From Bedellia somnulentella (taxonomy: Eukaryota > Arthropoda > Insecta > Lepidoptera > Bedelliidae), in assembly GCA_963576735.1 (NCBI GenBank), contig OY755198.1, positions 1,178,001 to 1,242,000 of the forward strand: a stretch of DNA of 64,000 bases. Reading direction: 5' to 3'. Positions 19,493-28,139 of this stretch are shown piece by piece. The translations under genes were made by a program, and so were the position numbers. Each line of letters starts with the position of its first letter. The stretch's first letter is position 1. A model generated the notes under the pieces. It did not search any database and was not told where the DNA came from. It saw nothing but the letters and a program-made list of their open reading frames with translations.

Positions 19493-19728
19493 CATATACT
19501 CACAGCTGTAAATCCCTAGAAGGGGTAGCCAGAGCTAAGGACTTAGAAATTCCTCAGCCGCTTTTGGAAGTTGATTGGGGAAAAGATGGTAATAATAAAT
19601 GTTTTTGGTGACGGGTCTCCAACCGCATCGCCCAAAAATCCCTTAAAAGCCCCAAGTCCGTTAGTCGCCTCTTACGTACACCCACCGGAAGACATGGGGT
19701 AGTGCTATTCTAAGCCGACACTACACAG
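19493..19728 (-). mobile_element. SINE-A copy bracketed by a ~100-bp duplication
   Basis: From TACATACATACATATACTCA to GACACTACACAG. It sits precisely between two copies of a roughly 100-bp direct repeat, as if the duplication were a very long target-site duplication or the SINE had entered one unit of a tandem pair. Confidence 0.88.
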
Positions 19729-19730
19729 TC

Positions 19731-19828
19731 TTTAATTAACACGCTTATATTAGCTTCACCTGTATGTATGTATGGAACGGACTCCTATAAACTTGATTTG
19801 ACCCACTTTAAACGGACTGATCAAAAAT
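19731..19828 (+). repeat. Direct repeat, right copy
   Basis: Second copy of 19384-19491, differing at several sites (TAGCTTC for TAGTTTC, ACTTGATTTGACCC for ACTAGATTTTTACCC). The divergence suggests the duplication is not recent. Confidence 0.85.
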
Positions 19829-19900
19829 TTGTACACTTATCGAGAAATTGGGACAATATTATAATTTCATAGGTTACAGTACATGATACATGGTACAGAT

Positions 19901-20171
19901 GCTGTGTAGTGTCGGCTTAGAATAGCACTACCCCATTTCTTCCGGTGGGTGTTCGTAAAAGACTAACGGTATTGGGGCTTTTTTTTTTTTTTTTTTTTTC
20001 TTTTAAGGGATTTTTGAGCGATGTGGTTGGAGACCCATCACCAAGAACCTTTATTTCACCATCTATTCCCCACGCAACTTCCAAAAGTGGCTGAGGAATT
20101 TCTAATTCCTTAGCTCTGGCTACCCCTCTAGGGATTTATAGCCGTGAGTATATGTATGTATGTATGTATGT
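19901..20171 (+). mobile_element. SINE-A copy with poly-T insertion
   Basis: Full-length copy from GCTGTGTAGTGTCGGC to a (GTAT)n tail, expanded after GGGGC by a run of about 20 T at 19979-19999. TTACAGTACAT occurs upstream (19874) and directly after the tail, a possible target duplication with about 16 extra 5' bases. Confidence 0.88.
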
Positions 20172-20314
20172 TACAGTACATCCCATTATCCATGCATAAG
20201 GGTCCCAAGTGTTAAATAATTTCAAATGATTCAGTACTAAAAAGTTAAAAATAAATATAGTTCTAGTGTTTTTTAGGTTTTTTTAACTACATTTATTTTA
20301 ATTAGAATGTTTTT

Positions 20315-20350
20315 ATTCATGAAAACCTCGTGTGGGGATTATTTCATTTA
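20315..20350 (+). repeat. Element T border fragment
   Basis: ATTCATGAAAACCTCGTGTG and GGGATTATT match the left border of element T; the tRNA-like part is absent. Confidence 0.6.
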
Positions 20351-20508
20351 TTTCGTTTAAGTTATACTTAACAACAGTTTATCCGTGGTTTACCCATTTG
20401 AGCGCCTTTACGTGCATTTTATTTTCCATATTATTTCAACATCAAACTCTAATAGAGGCCTGAATTTTGGCTGAGCAGTATAACCCAACGATATGGGTTG
20501 AAATTTAT

Positions 20509-20757
20509 ACATACATACATACATATACTCACGGCTATATTTCCCTAGAAGGGGTAGTCAGAGCTAGGGAATTATAAATTCCTCAGCCACTTTTGGAAGT
20601 TGAGTGGGGAAAAGATGGTAAAAATAAAGGTTTTTGGTGATGGGTCTCCAATCGCATCGCCCAAAAATCCAATAAAAAGCCCCAATATCCTTAGTCGCCT
20701 CTTACGTCACCCGTGGGTAGAAAGGGGTAGCGACATTCTAAGCCGGCACTACACGGC
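20509..20757 (-). mobile_element. SINE-A copy, GTGCCGGC subfamily, with TSD
   Basis: From CATACATACATACATATACT to GGCACTACACGGC, with the ATTTCCC and CAATAAAAAGCCCC subfamily markers. GAAATTTA at 20500-20507 and 20760-20767 is a clear target duplication. Confidence 0.9.
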
Positions 20758-20796
20758 TATGAAATTTAAATTTATTAAAGTATCTATTTTGGCTTT

Positions 20797-21039
20797 GTCG
20801 TGTAGTGCCGGCTTAGAATGTCACTACCCCTTTCTATTTGTGGGTGTTGTAAGTGGCTTCTAATGGTATGGGGCTTTTTTAAGTAGTTTTTGTGCGATGC
20901 GGTTGGAGACCCATCCCATTCTATTACTACCATCTTGTCTCCTATCAACTTCCAAATGTGGCTGAAGAGTTCTTAGCTCTGAAGCTCTGGCTACCCCTTT
21001 TTGGTATTTATAGCCGTAAGTATATGTATATATGTATGT
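20797..21039 (+). mobile_element. SINE-A copy, older type
   Basis: Starts GTCGTGTAGTGCCGGC and carries CCAAATGTGGCTGAAGAGTT and the extra GCTCTGAAGCTCTGG repeat of an older subfamily. Tail ATATGTATATATGTATGT. Confidence 0.85.
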
Positions 21040-21391
21040 AAATACTTTTCCAGAGGTTTCCGGAGAGTGTCTGAGAAAAAAACCACACCTGCCCTAATAT
21101 ACAGGATCCTGAAGTGTTTATCCGTGGACAGAAATCTAGGCGCTGGCAGATCTAGCCCATTAGTTTACCCCCTAGAACCCTGGACAGTGTTTACAAAAGT
21201 GTAATCATCTATACCAACCTTCGTTCATATATACCAAAGATTCCGCACTCCACACAAATTCAACGCACAAAAGTGACCGCGAGAATGAGAACAATTATCG
21301 ACCTTACCACAATTTCTTAAGACCTATTATTTATTGCAAGATCTTGCACGCGACTGTCAGTGAAACAGTGCTTATCATATAAGGAAGCAAT

Positions 21392-21563
21392 TGTGGGAGT
21401 CATGTTAGAGCGCACACTACTGCGGACTCAAACGCACATAGCAGCGTCTCACTCATATTCCTACATCGCGGAGTGTAAATGTTTTTCGAGTTAAGCATAG
21501 ATACAAATTATAAGTTGGTACAGAGTAGGGTGTACTGGCCAGTATATCTTTGCTGTTTCCACA
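21392..21563. repeat. Candidate 5' LTR
   Basis: 172-bp direct repeat, TGTGGGAG...TTTCCACA, equal in length to the downstream copy. Confidence 0.6.
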
Positions 21564-21777
21564 GTGGTGACCCCTCGATAAGAACACACGCTTCTTTCTA
21601 CTACATTTCACGATCTACCCGCAACTTCTATTCCTCGCTTACCTCACCACACCATTCATTCGGTAGAGCATCTACAGGCATGCAATCACCGGCCTCACTG
21701 CTTACACTGAATTTGGTAATTGGTAATAGGTACCTCCTAGCTTTGATATATCGTCGTATCGACTAGGAGGGGAGTAC

Positions 21778-21949
21778 TGTGGGAGTCATGTCAGAGCGCA
21801 CACTACTGCGGACTCAAACGCACATAGCAGCGTCTCACTCATATTCCTACATCGCGGAGTGTAAATGTTTTTCGAGTTAAGCATAGATACAAATTATAAG
21901 TTGGTACACAGCAGGGTGTACTGGCCAGTATATCTTTGCTGTTTCCACA
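21778..21949. repeat. Candidate 3' LTR
   Basis: 172-bp direct repeat preceded by the purine run AGGAGGGGAG. The neighbouring words TATATACCAAAGAT at 21230 and ATCTTTGGTATATATGA at 21990 are inverted relative to each other and may mark an older host repeat. Confidence 0.6.
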
Positions 21950-22200
21950 CACTGTATGGCCGGGCCTTTTTTCGTGCTTCGTTGGTGTATCTTTGGTATA
22001 TATGATCGAAGATACCAACCTTTCCGACAAATTAGTCTGACTGAACGGCGATACGACAGCCAAGTCCGAGGTGACCTGACTGCGCGCGGATACCGACGAG
22101 CGGGTGCTCTCTGGAGATGGAGACATCGAGGAGTAGTCGTGTTCTGCGGTTTTGTACCTGGAAGGGTAGTAAAGATAAATGTGTGGGTAGAGTAGATATA

Positions 22201-22444
22201 CATACATACATATACTCACGGCTATAAATTCCTAGAAGGGGTAGCCAAAGCTGAGGACTTAGAAATTCCTTAGCCACTTTTGGAAGTTAAGTGGGGAAAA
22301 GATGGTAAAATAAAGTTGGTGGTGATGGGTTTCCAACCGCATCGCCCAAAACTCCATTAAAAAGCCCCTATATCCTTAGTCGCCTCTTACGTACACCCAT
22401 GGGAAGAAACGGGGTAGTGCTATTCTAAGCCGACACTACACAGC
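22201..22444 (-). mobile_element. SINE-A copy, full length
   Basis: From CATACATACATATACTCACG to CGACACTACACAGC. It has minor differences such as GCCAAAGCTGAGG in the A-rich block. Confidence 0.88.
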
Positions 22445-22545
22445 AACACAGGATACTGGCCCGTAAACCGATTAATACGAGTACAAACGTAGTATAGAGT
22501 AGAATAGAAACCTCTTGTATATATACATAACAATGTAATACAATA

Positions 22546-22792
22546 GCTGTGTAGTGTCGGCTTAGAATAGCACTACCTCATTTCTTCCGGTGGGTGTACG
22601 TAAGAGGCGACTAACGGTTTTTGGGCTTTAAAGCGATTTCTGGGCGATGCGGTTGGAGACCCATCACCAGCAACTTTTATTATAACATCTTTTCCCCGCA
22701 ACTTTCCAAAAGTGGCTGAGGAATTCTAATTTCCTAGCTCTGGCTACCCCTTAATGGGATTTATAGCCGTGAGTGAGTATATGTATGTATGT
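22546..22792 (+). mobile_element. SINE-A copy, full length
   Basis: From GCTGTGTAGTGTCGGC to the tail, with a GTGAGTGAGTATATG duplication of the GTGA word just before the (GTAT)n tail. Confidence 0.88.
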
Positions 22793-22797
22793 ACATA

Positions 22798-22935
22798 ATA
22801 ACATAAACGTTCACGCCGTTTATCCCTGAAGGGGTTGGTAGAGGTACTAATACTTCTGAACAACACGTGACAGCGCCACCTAATGTCCCGAGTAGGTACC
22901 CACGTTTTACTTAGACAGTTTACTCACGTAATGGG
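22798..22935 (-). mobile_element. SINE-B 3' fragment, variant body
   Basis: Tail ACATAAACGTTCACGCCG, then the hairpin ATCCCTGAAGGGG, then GGTAGAGGTACTAATACTTC. The CAGCGCCACCTAATG variant is similar to the copy at 61098-61472 rather than to the main SINE-B group. The tRNA head is missing; an element-T unit begins immediately after. Confidence 0.8.
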
Positions 22936-23207
22936 TTTTGTTCATGAAAACCTCATGTGGGGATTATTACTAATAAATAAAGGAAAGAAAAATTCCGATA
23001 CAGGCAGGGATCGAACCCGCGACCTCGGGTATACGCCCCCGTCGCTCTGCCAATTGAGCTACCATGTCTTCTAGCCTCTGTTTCTTTTACACTTTTAAGT
23101 AGTGTTTGCATTCCCTACCTCCAAATTTTTTTACAAATTCGGAAGGCCACTTGTCTACCTTTTCAGATAGAATGCAAATGTTGAGAACGCCCAACTATGA
23201 CATAATT
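22920..23207 (-). mobile_element. Element T, first unit of a tandem dimer
   Basis: About 288 bp: border GTTCATGAAAACCTCATG, TAATAAATAAAGGAAAG, a tRNA-like segment read on the minus strand (GGTAGCTCAATTGGCAGAG ... GGTTCGATCCC), and a tail with TTTTACACTTTTAAGTAGTG and GAATGCAAATGTTGA. It is followed directly by a second unit. Confidence 0.75.
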
Positions 23208-23405
23208 TGAATGGTTTTGTTCATAAAAAACCTTATGTGGGGATTATTACTAATAAATAAAGGAAAGAAAAATTTCGACACAGGCGGGGATCGAACCCGC
23301 GACCTCGGGTATACGCCCCCGTCGCTCTGCCAATTGAGCTACCATGTCAATGGCTGCCAGCGCGAAATTCTTCTATCCTATGTTTCTTTTACATTTTTAA
23401 GTAGT
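23208..23405 (-). mobile_element. Element T, second unit of the dimer
   Basis: Repeats the first unit from TTTTGTTCATAAAAAACC through the tRNA-like segment to TTTAAGTAGTG, then stops. The 288-bp head-to-tail spacing is mirrored at 30545-31015. Confidence 0.75.
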
Positions 23406-23479
23406 GTTTCCTAGTAAGGTCCCTCGTGCATGGACTTTCAGGATGGACGTAGGTCAAATAGGTTGTAAATTAGTTATAA

Positions 23480-23702
23480 CATACATACATACATACATAT
23501 ACTCACGGCTATAAATCCCTAGAAGGGGTAGCCACTTTTGGAAGTTGTGTGGGGAAAACATGGTGAAATAAAGGTTGTTGGTGATGGGTCTCCAACCGCA
23601 TCGCCCAAAAATCCCTCAAAAGCCCCAAAACCGTTAGTCGCCTCTTACGATCACCCACGGGTAGAAATGGGGTAGTGTTATTCTAAGCCGACACTACACG
23701 GC
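23480..23702 (-). mobile_element. SINE-A copy next to a host splice donor
   Basis: Slightly shortened copy lacking the CAGAGCTAAGGAATTAG block. AATTAGTTAT duplicates at 23468-23477 and 23704-23713. Its head end lies about 17 bases inside the intron from the donor at 23719, so it was inserted almost at the exon edge without destroying GTAAGA. Confidence 0.92.
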
Positions 23703-23719
23703 TAATTAGTTATTCTTAC

Positions 23720-23895
23720 CTAAAATTCCCAGCAGATGAAGTCTTACTGTCTTGACTAGTAAAACTGCTGTTATTGCCATCCGTAGACCGTAGCGTTGTT
23801 GTTTTGGTGTGGGCAGAGGCACTGTAAGTTGTCTTTGAACGTGGTGTTGACGTGTTGGGAGGATTCCTTAGAAATCCGTCTTCGTAGTCTGTTAA
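23720..23895 (-). CDS. Spliced host gene, middle coding exon
   Basis: Opens after TTTTTCAG (acceptor at 23896-23898) in phase 0 with LTDYEDGFLRNPPNTSTPRS, continues serine/threonine-rich (KTTYSASAHTKTTTLRSTDG, then NNSSFTSQDSKTSSAGNF), and closes with AG|GTAAGAATA, leaving two bases of a codon. 176 nt is 58 codons plus two, consistent with both neighbours. The composition suggests a disordered, phosphorylatable region. No known domain. A SINE-A lies just inside the following intron. Confidence 0.75.
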
Positions 23896-24359
23896 CTGAA
23901 AAATGTACAAACATCCTGAACTGTGCTACCAAGTTTTAAAAGAAAAGAAAATAAAAAAAAGACAATGTTTATTCGCTGCTGCAAATTAAATTAGTGCTAC
24001 AGTAAAAAAAAACATAAAACATGTCAAAAGAACACAATAAAAAACAAAACTTAAAAATCTTTAAACATAAAAAAAAAAACATAAATTAAAAATTATGCAC
24101 AGCAACGAATAGGATCTGACTCAGTATGTTATTTAGTTTTAAATGTGTCATCTAAATAAAACTTTCTATAGATAGCCTTTTCTATTATCCTCATCTCCAT
24201 CATTATTATTTTAAAAAAAATAGTTTGTATATGAAATGTAATGTAAATTTGGAAAACCTATGTATTTATAAAAACAAAATGGGACCGTGACAAAAAGGAG
24301 AAGATTTAATAATTATGGTTTAAAATTTTCGTGTTAAAAAAACTCAACTCAAAGCTCTA

Positions 24360-24428
24360 ACGTTCCCTCCCTATATCCCCGAGGAAGGTGGCAGAGTTTC
24401 TAATACACTGTCACATGTCTAAGTCTAA
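24360..24428 (-). mobile_element. Older SINE-B copy, left part (interrupted)
   Basis: CTATATCCCCGAGGAAGGTGG and AGTTTCTAATACACTGTCAC match the 3' end and mid-body of SINE-B on the minus strand. The copy resumes at 24807 after a younger insertion. Confidence 0.75.
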
Positions 24429-24429
24429 C

Positions 24430-24801
24430 CAACCGTGATAGCCCAGTGGGTAGAACACTCGGTTATCGTGCAAACGACTAGTGTTCAAATCCTGGGTCGG
24501 GCCTACACCAATTTGTCTTTTCTAAAGACATATGTGTGGTTAATTTATCATGGTTGTTAACGGTGAGGGAAAACATCGTGAGGAAACCCACATGGCTGAG
24601 TTGTACTTAGTCATGTGACAGTGTATTCGTACAAAACGGCGATAGGCCTGCCCCCTATCACGTCAGTACACTGTCAATGCAAAACGTGGGTACTCTGAAC
24701 ACCAGGTGACAAAGTCACGTGATGCTCAGAAGTATTAGTACCTCTGCCAACCCCTTCGGGGATATTCGGCGTGAACGTTTATGTTATGTTATGTTATGTT
24801 A
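24430..24801 (+). mobile_element. SINE-B copy, full length, young
   Basis: A tRNA-derived head (CAACCGTGATAGCCCAGTGG with box A, then GTGTTCAAATCC as box B) starts the element. The body includes ACATATGTGTGGTTAATTTA, CATCGTGAGGAAACCCACAT and ATAGGCCTGCCCCCTATCAC. The end is the hairpin CCCCTTCGGGG, GGCGTGAACG and a (TTATG)n tail. ACATGTCTAAGT on both sides is the target duplication. It interrupts an older minus-strand SINE-B. Confidence 0.93.
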
Positions 24802-24806
24802 TTACA

Positions 24807-24892
24807 TGTCTAAGTACAACGAAATCATGTTTCTTTCCTCACGATGTTTTCCCTCGACGTTAACAACCAAGATAAATTAACTACACGGCGTA
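24807..24892 (-). mobile_element. Older SINE-B copy, right part
   Basis: Continues from ACATGTCTAAGTACAACG through CACGATGTTTTCCCTCGACG to GATAAATTAACTACAC, completing the copy begun at 24360. Confidence 0.8.
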
Positions 24893-24920
24893 CTATACTT
24901 CAATAATCTAAAATATTTAC

Positions 24921-25306
24921 CTGTGACAAAGACAATCCCATAGATTCGTTTTCCACAGAAGTTCCTCTACTCCTAGACGACTTTGAAGCAAAACTTTTTG
25001 GTGAAAAACTCTTATTAGAACTCAGAAGAGAGTCCATAGACTGTCTTCTATGATATATTGGCATAGAGTTAGCTTTTAGCGCCATTTTAGTAATTTGTTT
25101 ACTAGTTCCACAAACTATTAGATTTAAATCTGTGTTTTTTGTCTTTTTTGGGGTCGATTGTAAAGAAAGCGGAGATTTTGGCAGTTTTGCTTCATTTTGT
25201 AGCTTGCTTTTTGCTAGTAAATTTCCAGTACTTATTCGGCGTGGTAGGGAGTCAATTGATTTATCTTTTTGGGTAGATGTTTGTTGGGACATTTGACGAT
25301 GCATTT
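24921..25306 (-). CDS. Spliced host gene, first recognised coding exon
   Basis: Follows the acceptor TTTTTCAG at 25307-25309 and may hold the true start, ATG at 25304-25302 (MHRQMSQQTSTQKDKS). It could equally be an internal exon entered after one base of a codon. It reads 128 codons to LSLSQ and ends at CAG|GTAAAT in phase 0. Basic, serine-rich: RRISTGNLLAKSKL and RRQSMDSLLSSNKSFSPKSF look like kinase-site clusters (RRxS twice). No structured domain is visible. With the next two exons it makes about 250 residues. The family is unknown to me. Phase agreement across two introns is the main support. Confidence 0.75.
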
Positions 25307-25515
25307 CTGAAAAAGAAATATTTAATCTTAAACTAACTGATAGAAGTCAATAACTAAACTATACACATTCTTAAACATTAAACCGTCCCTACAAACCTCA
25401 ATATTTGTAACACACAACTCCTCCGTTTGTCGTCGGTTAATAGTAATGGGACTTCTGTCATCTTTCCAGAAGAATTCTTTACTGATATAATTGAATATAA
25501 TTGAAATTAAATTTG

Positions 25516-25741
25516 ATGTGTAGTGTCGGCTTAGAATACCACATTTCTTCCCATAGGTGTACGTAAGGGGCGACTAAAGGTATTGGGAGGGTTTTAAGGG
25601 ATTTATGGGCGATGCGGTTGGAGATCGATCACCAAAAACCTTTTTTTACCCACTTAACTTCCAAAAGTGGCTGAGCAAATTCTATATCCTTAGCTTTGGT
25701 TACCCCCTCTAGGGATTTATAGCCCTGAGTATATGTATGTA
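25516..25741 (+). mobile_element. SINE-A copy, slightly decayed
   Basis: TGTGTAGTGTCGGCTTAG to GCCCTGAGTATATGTATG with several small deletions (for example CCACATTTCTTCCC). Confidence 0.85.
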
Positions 25742-26154
25742 AACATTTAACCTTAGACTCACAGCTCGAAATCATTCACTATATAAATCGAGTTAGCCCC
25801 GAACTAAATACATTAATGACATTTTGGTCTACGAAAAAACACAACACTAAATAATTTAAACTTTTAAATACGTTTTAATTTATTCCAGTCAGTCTAATTA
25901 AGAGATCCTAATTATTATCTTAATTAAAATCGAGATGTACAAACAGATACTCGAATTTTCAAATACACTATCACATTTAAATTTATTTTCTCAGATTGTA
26001 AGTCTAATAAGTGTGTGTTTAAAATGTACGTAAGGGCTAGGCGTAGTTTAAACCTGCTTCCAATCGTAGGTCCGCGCAATTTCTTACTTAATCTGAAGTT
26101 TCAGTTGTAGCTTTATAACCATATCTTTGAATGCAATTTGAGTTTTTTTTAACA

Positions 26155-26405
26155 CACATACATACATACATATACTCATGGCTATAAATCCCAAAAAGGG
26201 GTAGCCAGAGCTGTGGAATTAGAAATTCCTCAGCCACTTTTGGAAAGTTGCATGGGGAAGAGATGGTAAAATAAAGGTTGTTGGTGATGGGTCTCCAACC
26301 GCATCGCCCGAAAATCCCTTAATATCCCCAATACCGTTAGTCGCCTCTTACGTACACCCACCGGAAGAAATGGGGTAGTGCTATTCTAAGCCGACACTAC
26401 ACAGC
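26155..26405 (-). mobile_element. SINE-A copy, full length
   Basis: From ACATACATACATACATATAC to CGACACTACACAGC; majority type. ACACA on both sides may be part of a short target duplication. Confidence 0.88.
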
Positions 26406-26745
26406 ACACAATTTTTTTTTAAATCTTTATTAACTTTATTACTATATAGCAACACATTTTACTGACCTCAATCATCCAGTTACCGATTTATAAATTTTAA
26501 ATCACGGTTTTCGCATAGTGTGGTATCGCACAAAAATATGTTTTTTATGGTGTTTCTGAAATATAATTAAACTTGAAGGTTATCAAATGTTTTGTTTTGA
26601 TGTTACGTGCCCTATATTTCGATTAAAACTGCAGTATCCCTTCATCAGGGTAGTAAGGGTGTTTATGGATGAATGAACAAGGTTGCGCGGTTGTTGGTAA
26701 GCGGAAGCGATGAGCGGCGCGGATTTGTGGGCGAAATAATTTTCC

Positions 26746-26890
26746 TATACATGCATACATTTATGTACTTATGCACGGTTATTTTCACAAAAAAGGCGTA
26801 GCCAGAGATTCAAAATTATAAATTCATTTAAAATTAATCATTTCTGCCACTTTTGGAAGTTGAGGGGGAAAGGGTTTTAAAATGACTGAC
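26746..26890 (-). mobile_element. SINE-A 3' fragment, very old
   Basis: TATGCACGGTTATTTTCACA, AAAGGCGTAGCCAGAG and TGCCACTTTTGGAAGTTGAG identify it; the head half is gone. Confidence 0.65.
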
Positions 26891-27482
26891 TTGAATGATA
26901 ATAACTTTCTATGTGGATGTTATTGTAAGTAGTGAACGACCACCATGGACACATTATGACATATTCAAATAGAGAATGTGATTATTAAAGTAGATGGACG
27001 TCCAAAGTTAGAAGAATTAAAGGGGATGAAAAGCAAGATGAATGAATGTATGTGAAGCGCCAGAGGCATGCTTGTGTTGTTTGCACATAATGGCAATCAA
27101 AATTTTCAACCGACTTCAAACAAACGTGGTTAATGGTTACATACTGTATATCCGAAACTTTTAAACCCGAATATTATTTTACCGAAAACTAATCGCCTTT
27201 TTTTAAATTGCCATAATATTTATTCACCGAAATTTCAAATACCATATTCTTACATTCCAGATTATCGTTTGGTTTTTGTTTTTGTTTACTATCATTTTGA
27301 TTAGCCACTAGAACGGATTCACAAAGAATCGAAAACCAGATATTCCTTAATTCCGCAATATTGCTTTTCCGAATAATCACTATTCCAAAAAATCGTTTTC
27401 CGTATATTTTAAATACAGATGTATTGAATGATACCTACTGCTATGAATAATTTTGCAGGCATATTTTAAGTAAGTAGTATAT

Positions 27483-27720
27483 CCCCGTTTAGTAGTATAC
27501 CATGCATCAGGCATTTAGGTGCTCGCTCCGCTGCGCTACGCTCGCTCGTTTTATACATAATCTAACCTAACCTAACCTAACTGAATGTAACCTAACTTTT
27601 CTTTGTCTGCAGGGGGCTTTCGCCCCTCGACCCCCCCAAGCAGGGGGGCTCTGCCCCCCTGCACCCCCCTACATGCAACCAAGCATGCAAACAAGCAAGC
27701 AAGTATACATACAAACAGGC
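27483..27720. repeat. GC-rich dispersed repeat with CCTAA run
   Basis: Contains GCTCGCTCCGCTGCGCTACG, then about four CCTAA units at 27561-27583, then inverted G/C runs (GGGGGCTTTCGCCCC and CAGGGGGGCTCTGCCCCCCTG) that can form strong hairpins. The GC content contrasts sharply with the flanks. The short CCTAA run matches the insect telomere motif but is internal and interrupted. Confidence 0.6.
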
Positions 27721-27758
27721 ATGCATCCGCGTTCTATTTATACAATTTTTCTAACATA

Positions 27759-28130
27759 GCAACCGTGATAGCCCAGTGGGTAGAACACTCGGTTATCGTG
27801 CAAACGACTAGTGTTCAAATCCTGGGTCGGGCCTACACCAATTTGTCTTTTCTAAAGACATATGTGTGGTTAATTTATCATGGTTGTTAACGGTGAGGGA
27901 AAACATCGTGAGGAAACCCACATGGCTGAGTTGTACTTAGTCATGTGACAGTGTATTCGTACAAAACGGCGATAGGCCTGCCCCCTATCACGTGAGTACA
28001 CTGTCCATGCAAAACGTGGGTACTCTGAACACCAGGTGACAAAGTCACGTGATGTTTAGAAGTATTAGTACCTCTGCCAACCCCTTCGGGGATATTCGGT
28101 GTGAACGTTTATGTTATGTTATGTTATGTT
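27759..28130 (+). mobile_element. SINE-B copy, full length, young
   Basis: Nearly identical to 24430-24801, starting GCAACCGTGATAGCCCAG and ending in (TTATG)n. TTCTAACATA at 27749-27758 and 28129-28138 is the target duplication. Confidence 0.94.
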
Positions 28131-28139
28131 CTAACATAA

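Larger units (their letters stand above)
21392..21949. mobile_element. Possible miniature LTR retrotransposon (TRIM-like)
   Basis: Two 172-bp direct repeats (21392-21563 and 21778-21949) start TGTGGGAGTCATG and end GCTGTTTCCACA, the TG...CA form of LTRs, and differ at only a few sites. The 214-bp internal part starts GTGGTGACCCCTCGATAAG, resembling primer-binding sites seen after LTRs. It ends in a purine run, AGGAGGGGAG, directly before the second repeat, like a polypurine tract. There is no gag or pol. I find no matching 5-bp target duplication (GCAAT versus CACTG), so tandem duplication remains possible. Confidence 0.6.
18582..23719 (-). other. Intron of the host gene, SINE-packed
   Basis: Bounded by donor AG|GTAAGA (intron starts at 23719) and acceptor TTTTCAG|T (ends at 18582). 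It holds eight SINE-A copies in both orientations, a SINE-B fragment, element-T units and a possible miniature LTR element. No further exon of the gene was recognised inside it. Confidence 0.6.
23896..24920 (-). other. Intron of the host gene, about 1.0 kb
   Basis: Bounded by CAG|GTAAAT (intron starts at 24920) and TTTTTCAG|TTA (ends at 23896). It contains a young SINE-B inserted inside an older, inverted SINE-B. Confidence 0.7.

Noticed and set aside
21479..22277. Several overlapping open frames on both strands
   Set aside because: They cross the direct repeats and a SINE-A boundary, no domain is visible, and two frames repeat the same LTR-like segment.
22980..23070. Intact-looking tRNA gene on the minus strand
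   Set aside because: Acceptor, D and T arms are present, but the anticodon arm does not form a 5-bp stem with a 7-nt loop. The same sequence recurs in at least six element-T copies.
24430..24505. tRNA gene at the SINE-B head
   Set aside because: A and B boxes are clear, but the sequence runs straight into the SINE body and is repeated in every SINE-B copy; acceptor pairing is lost.
27561..27583. Telomere or chromosome end
   Set aside because: Only about four CCTAA units, internal to the window; (TTAGG)n telomeres are long arrays.
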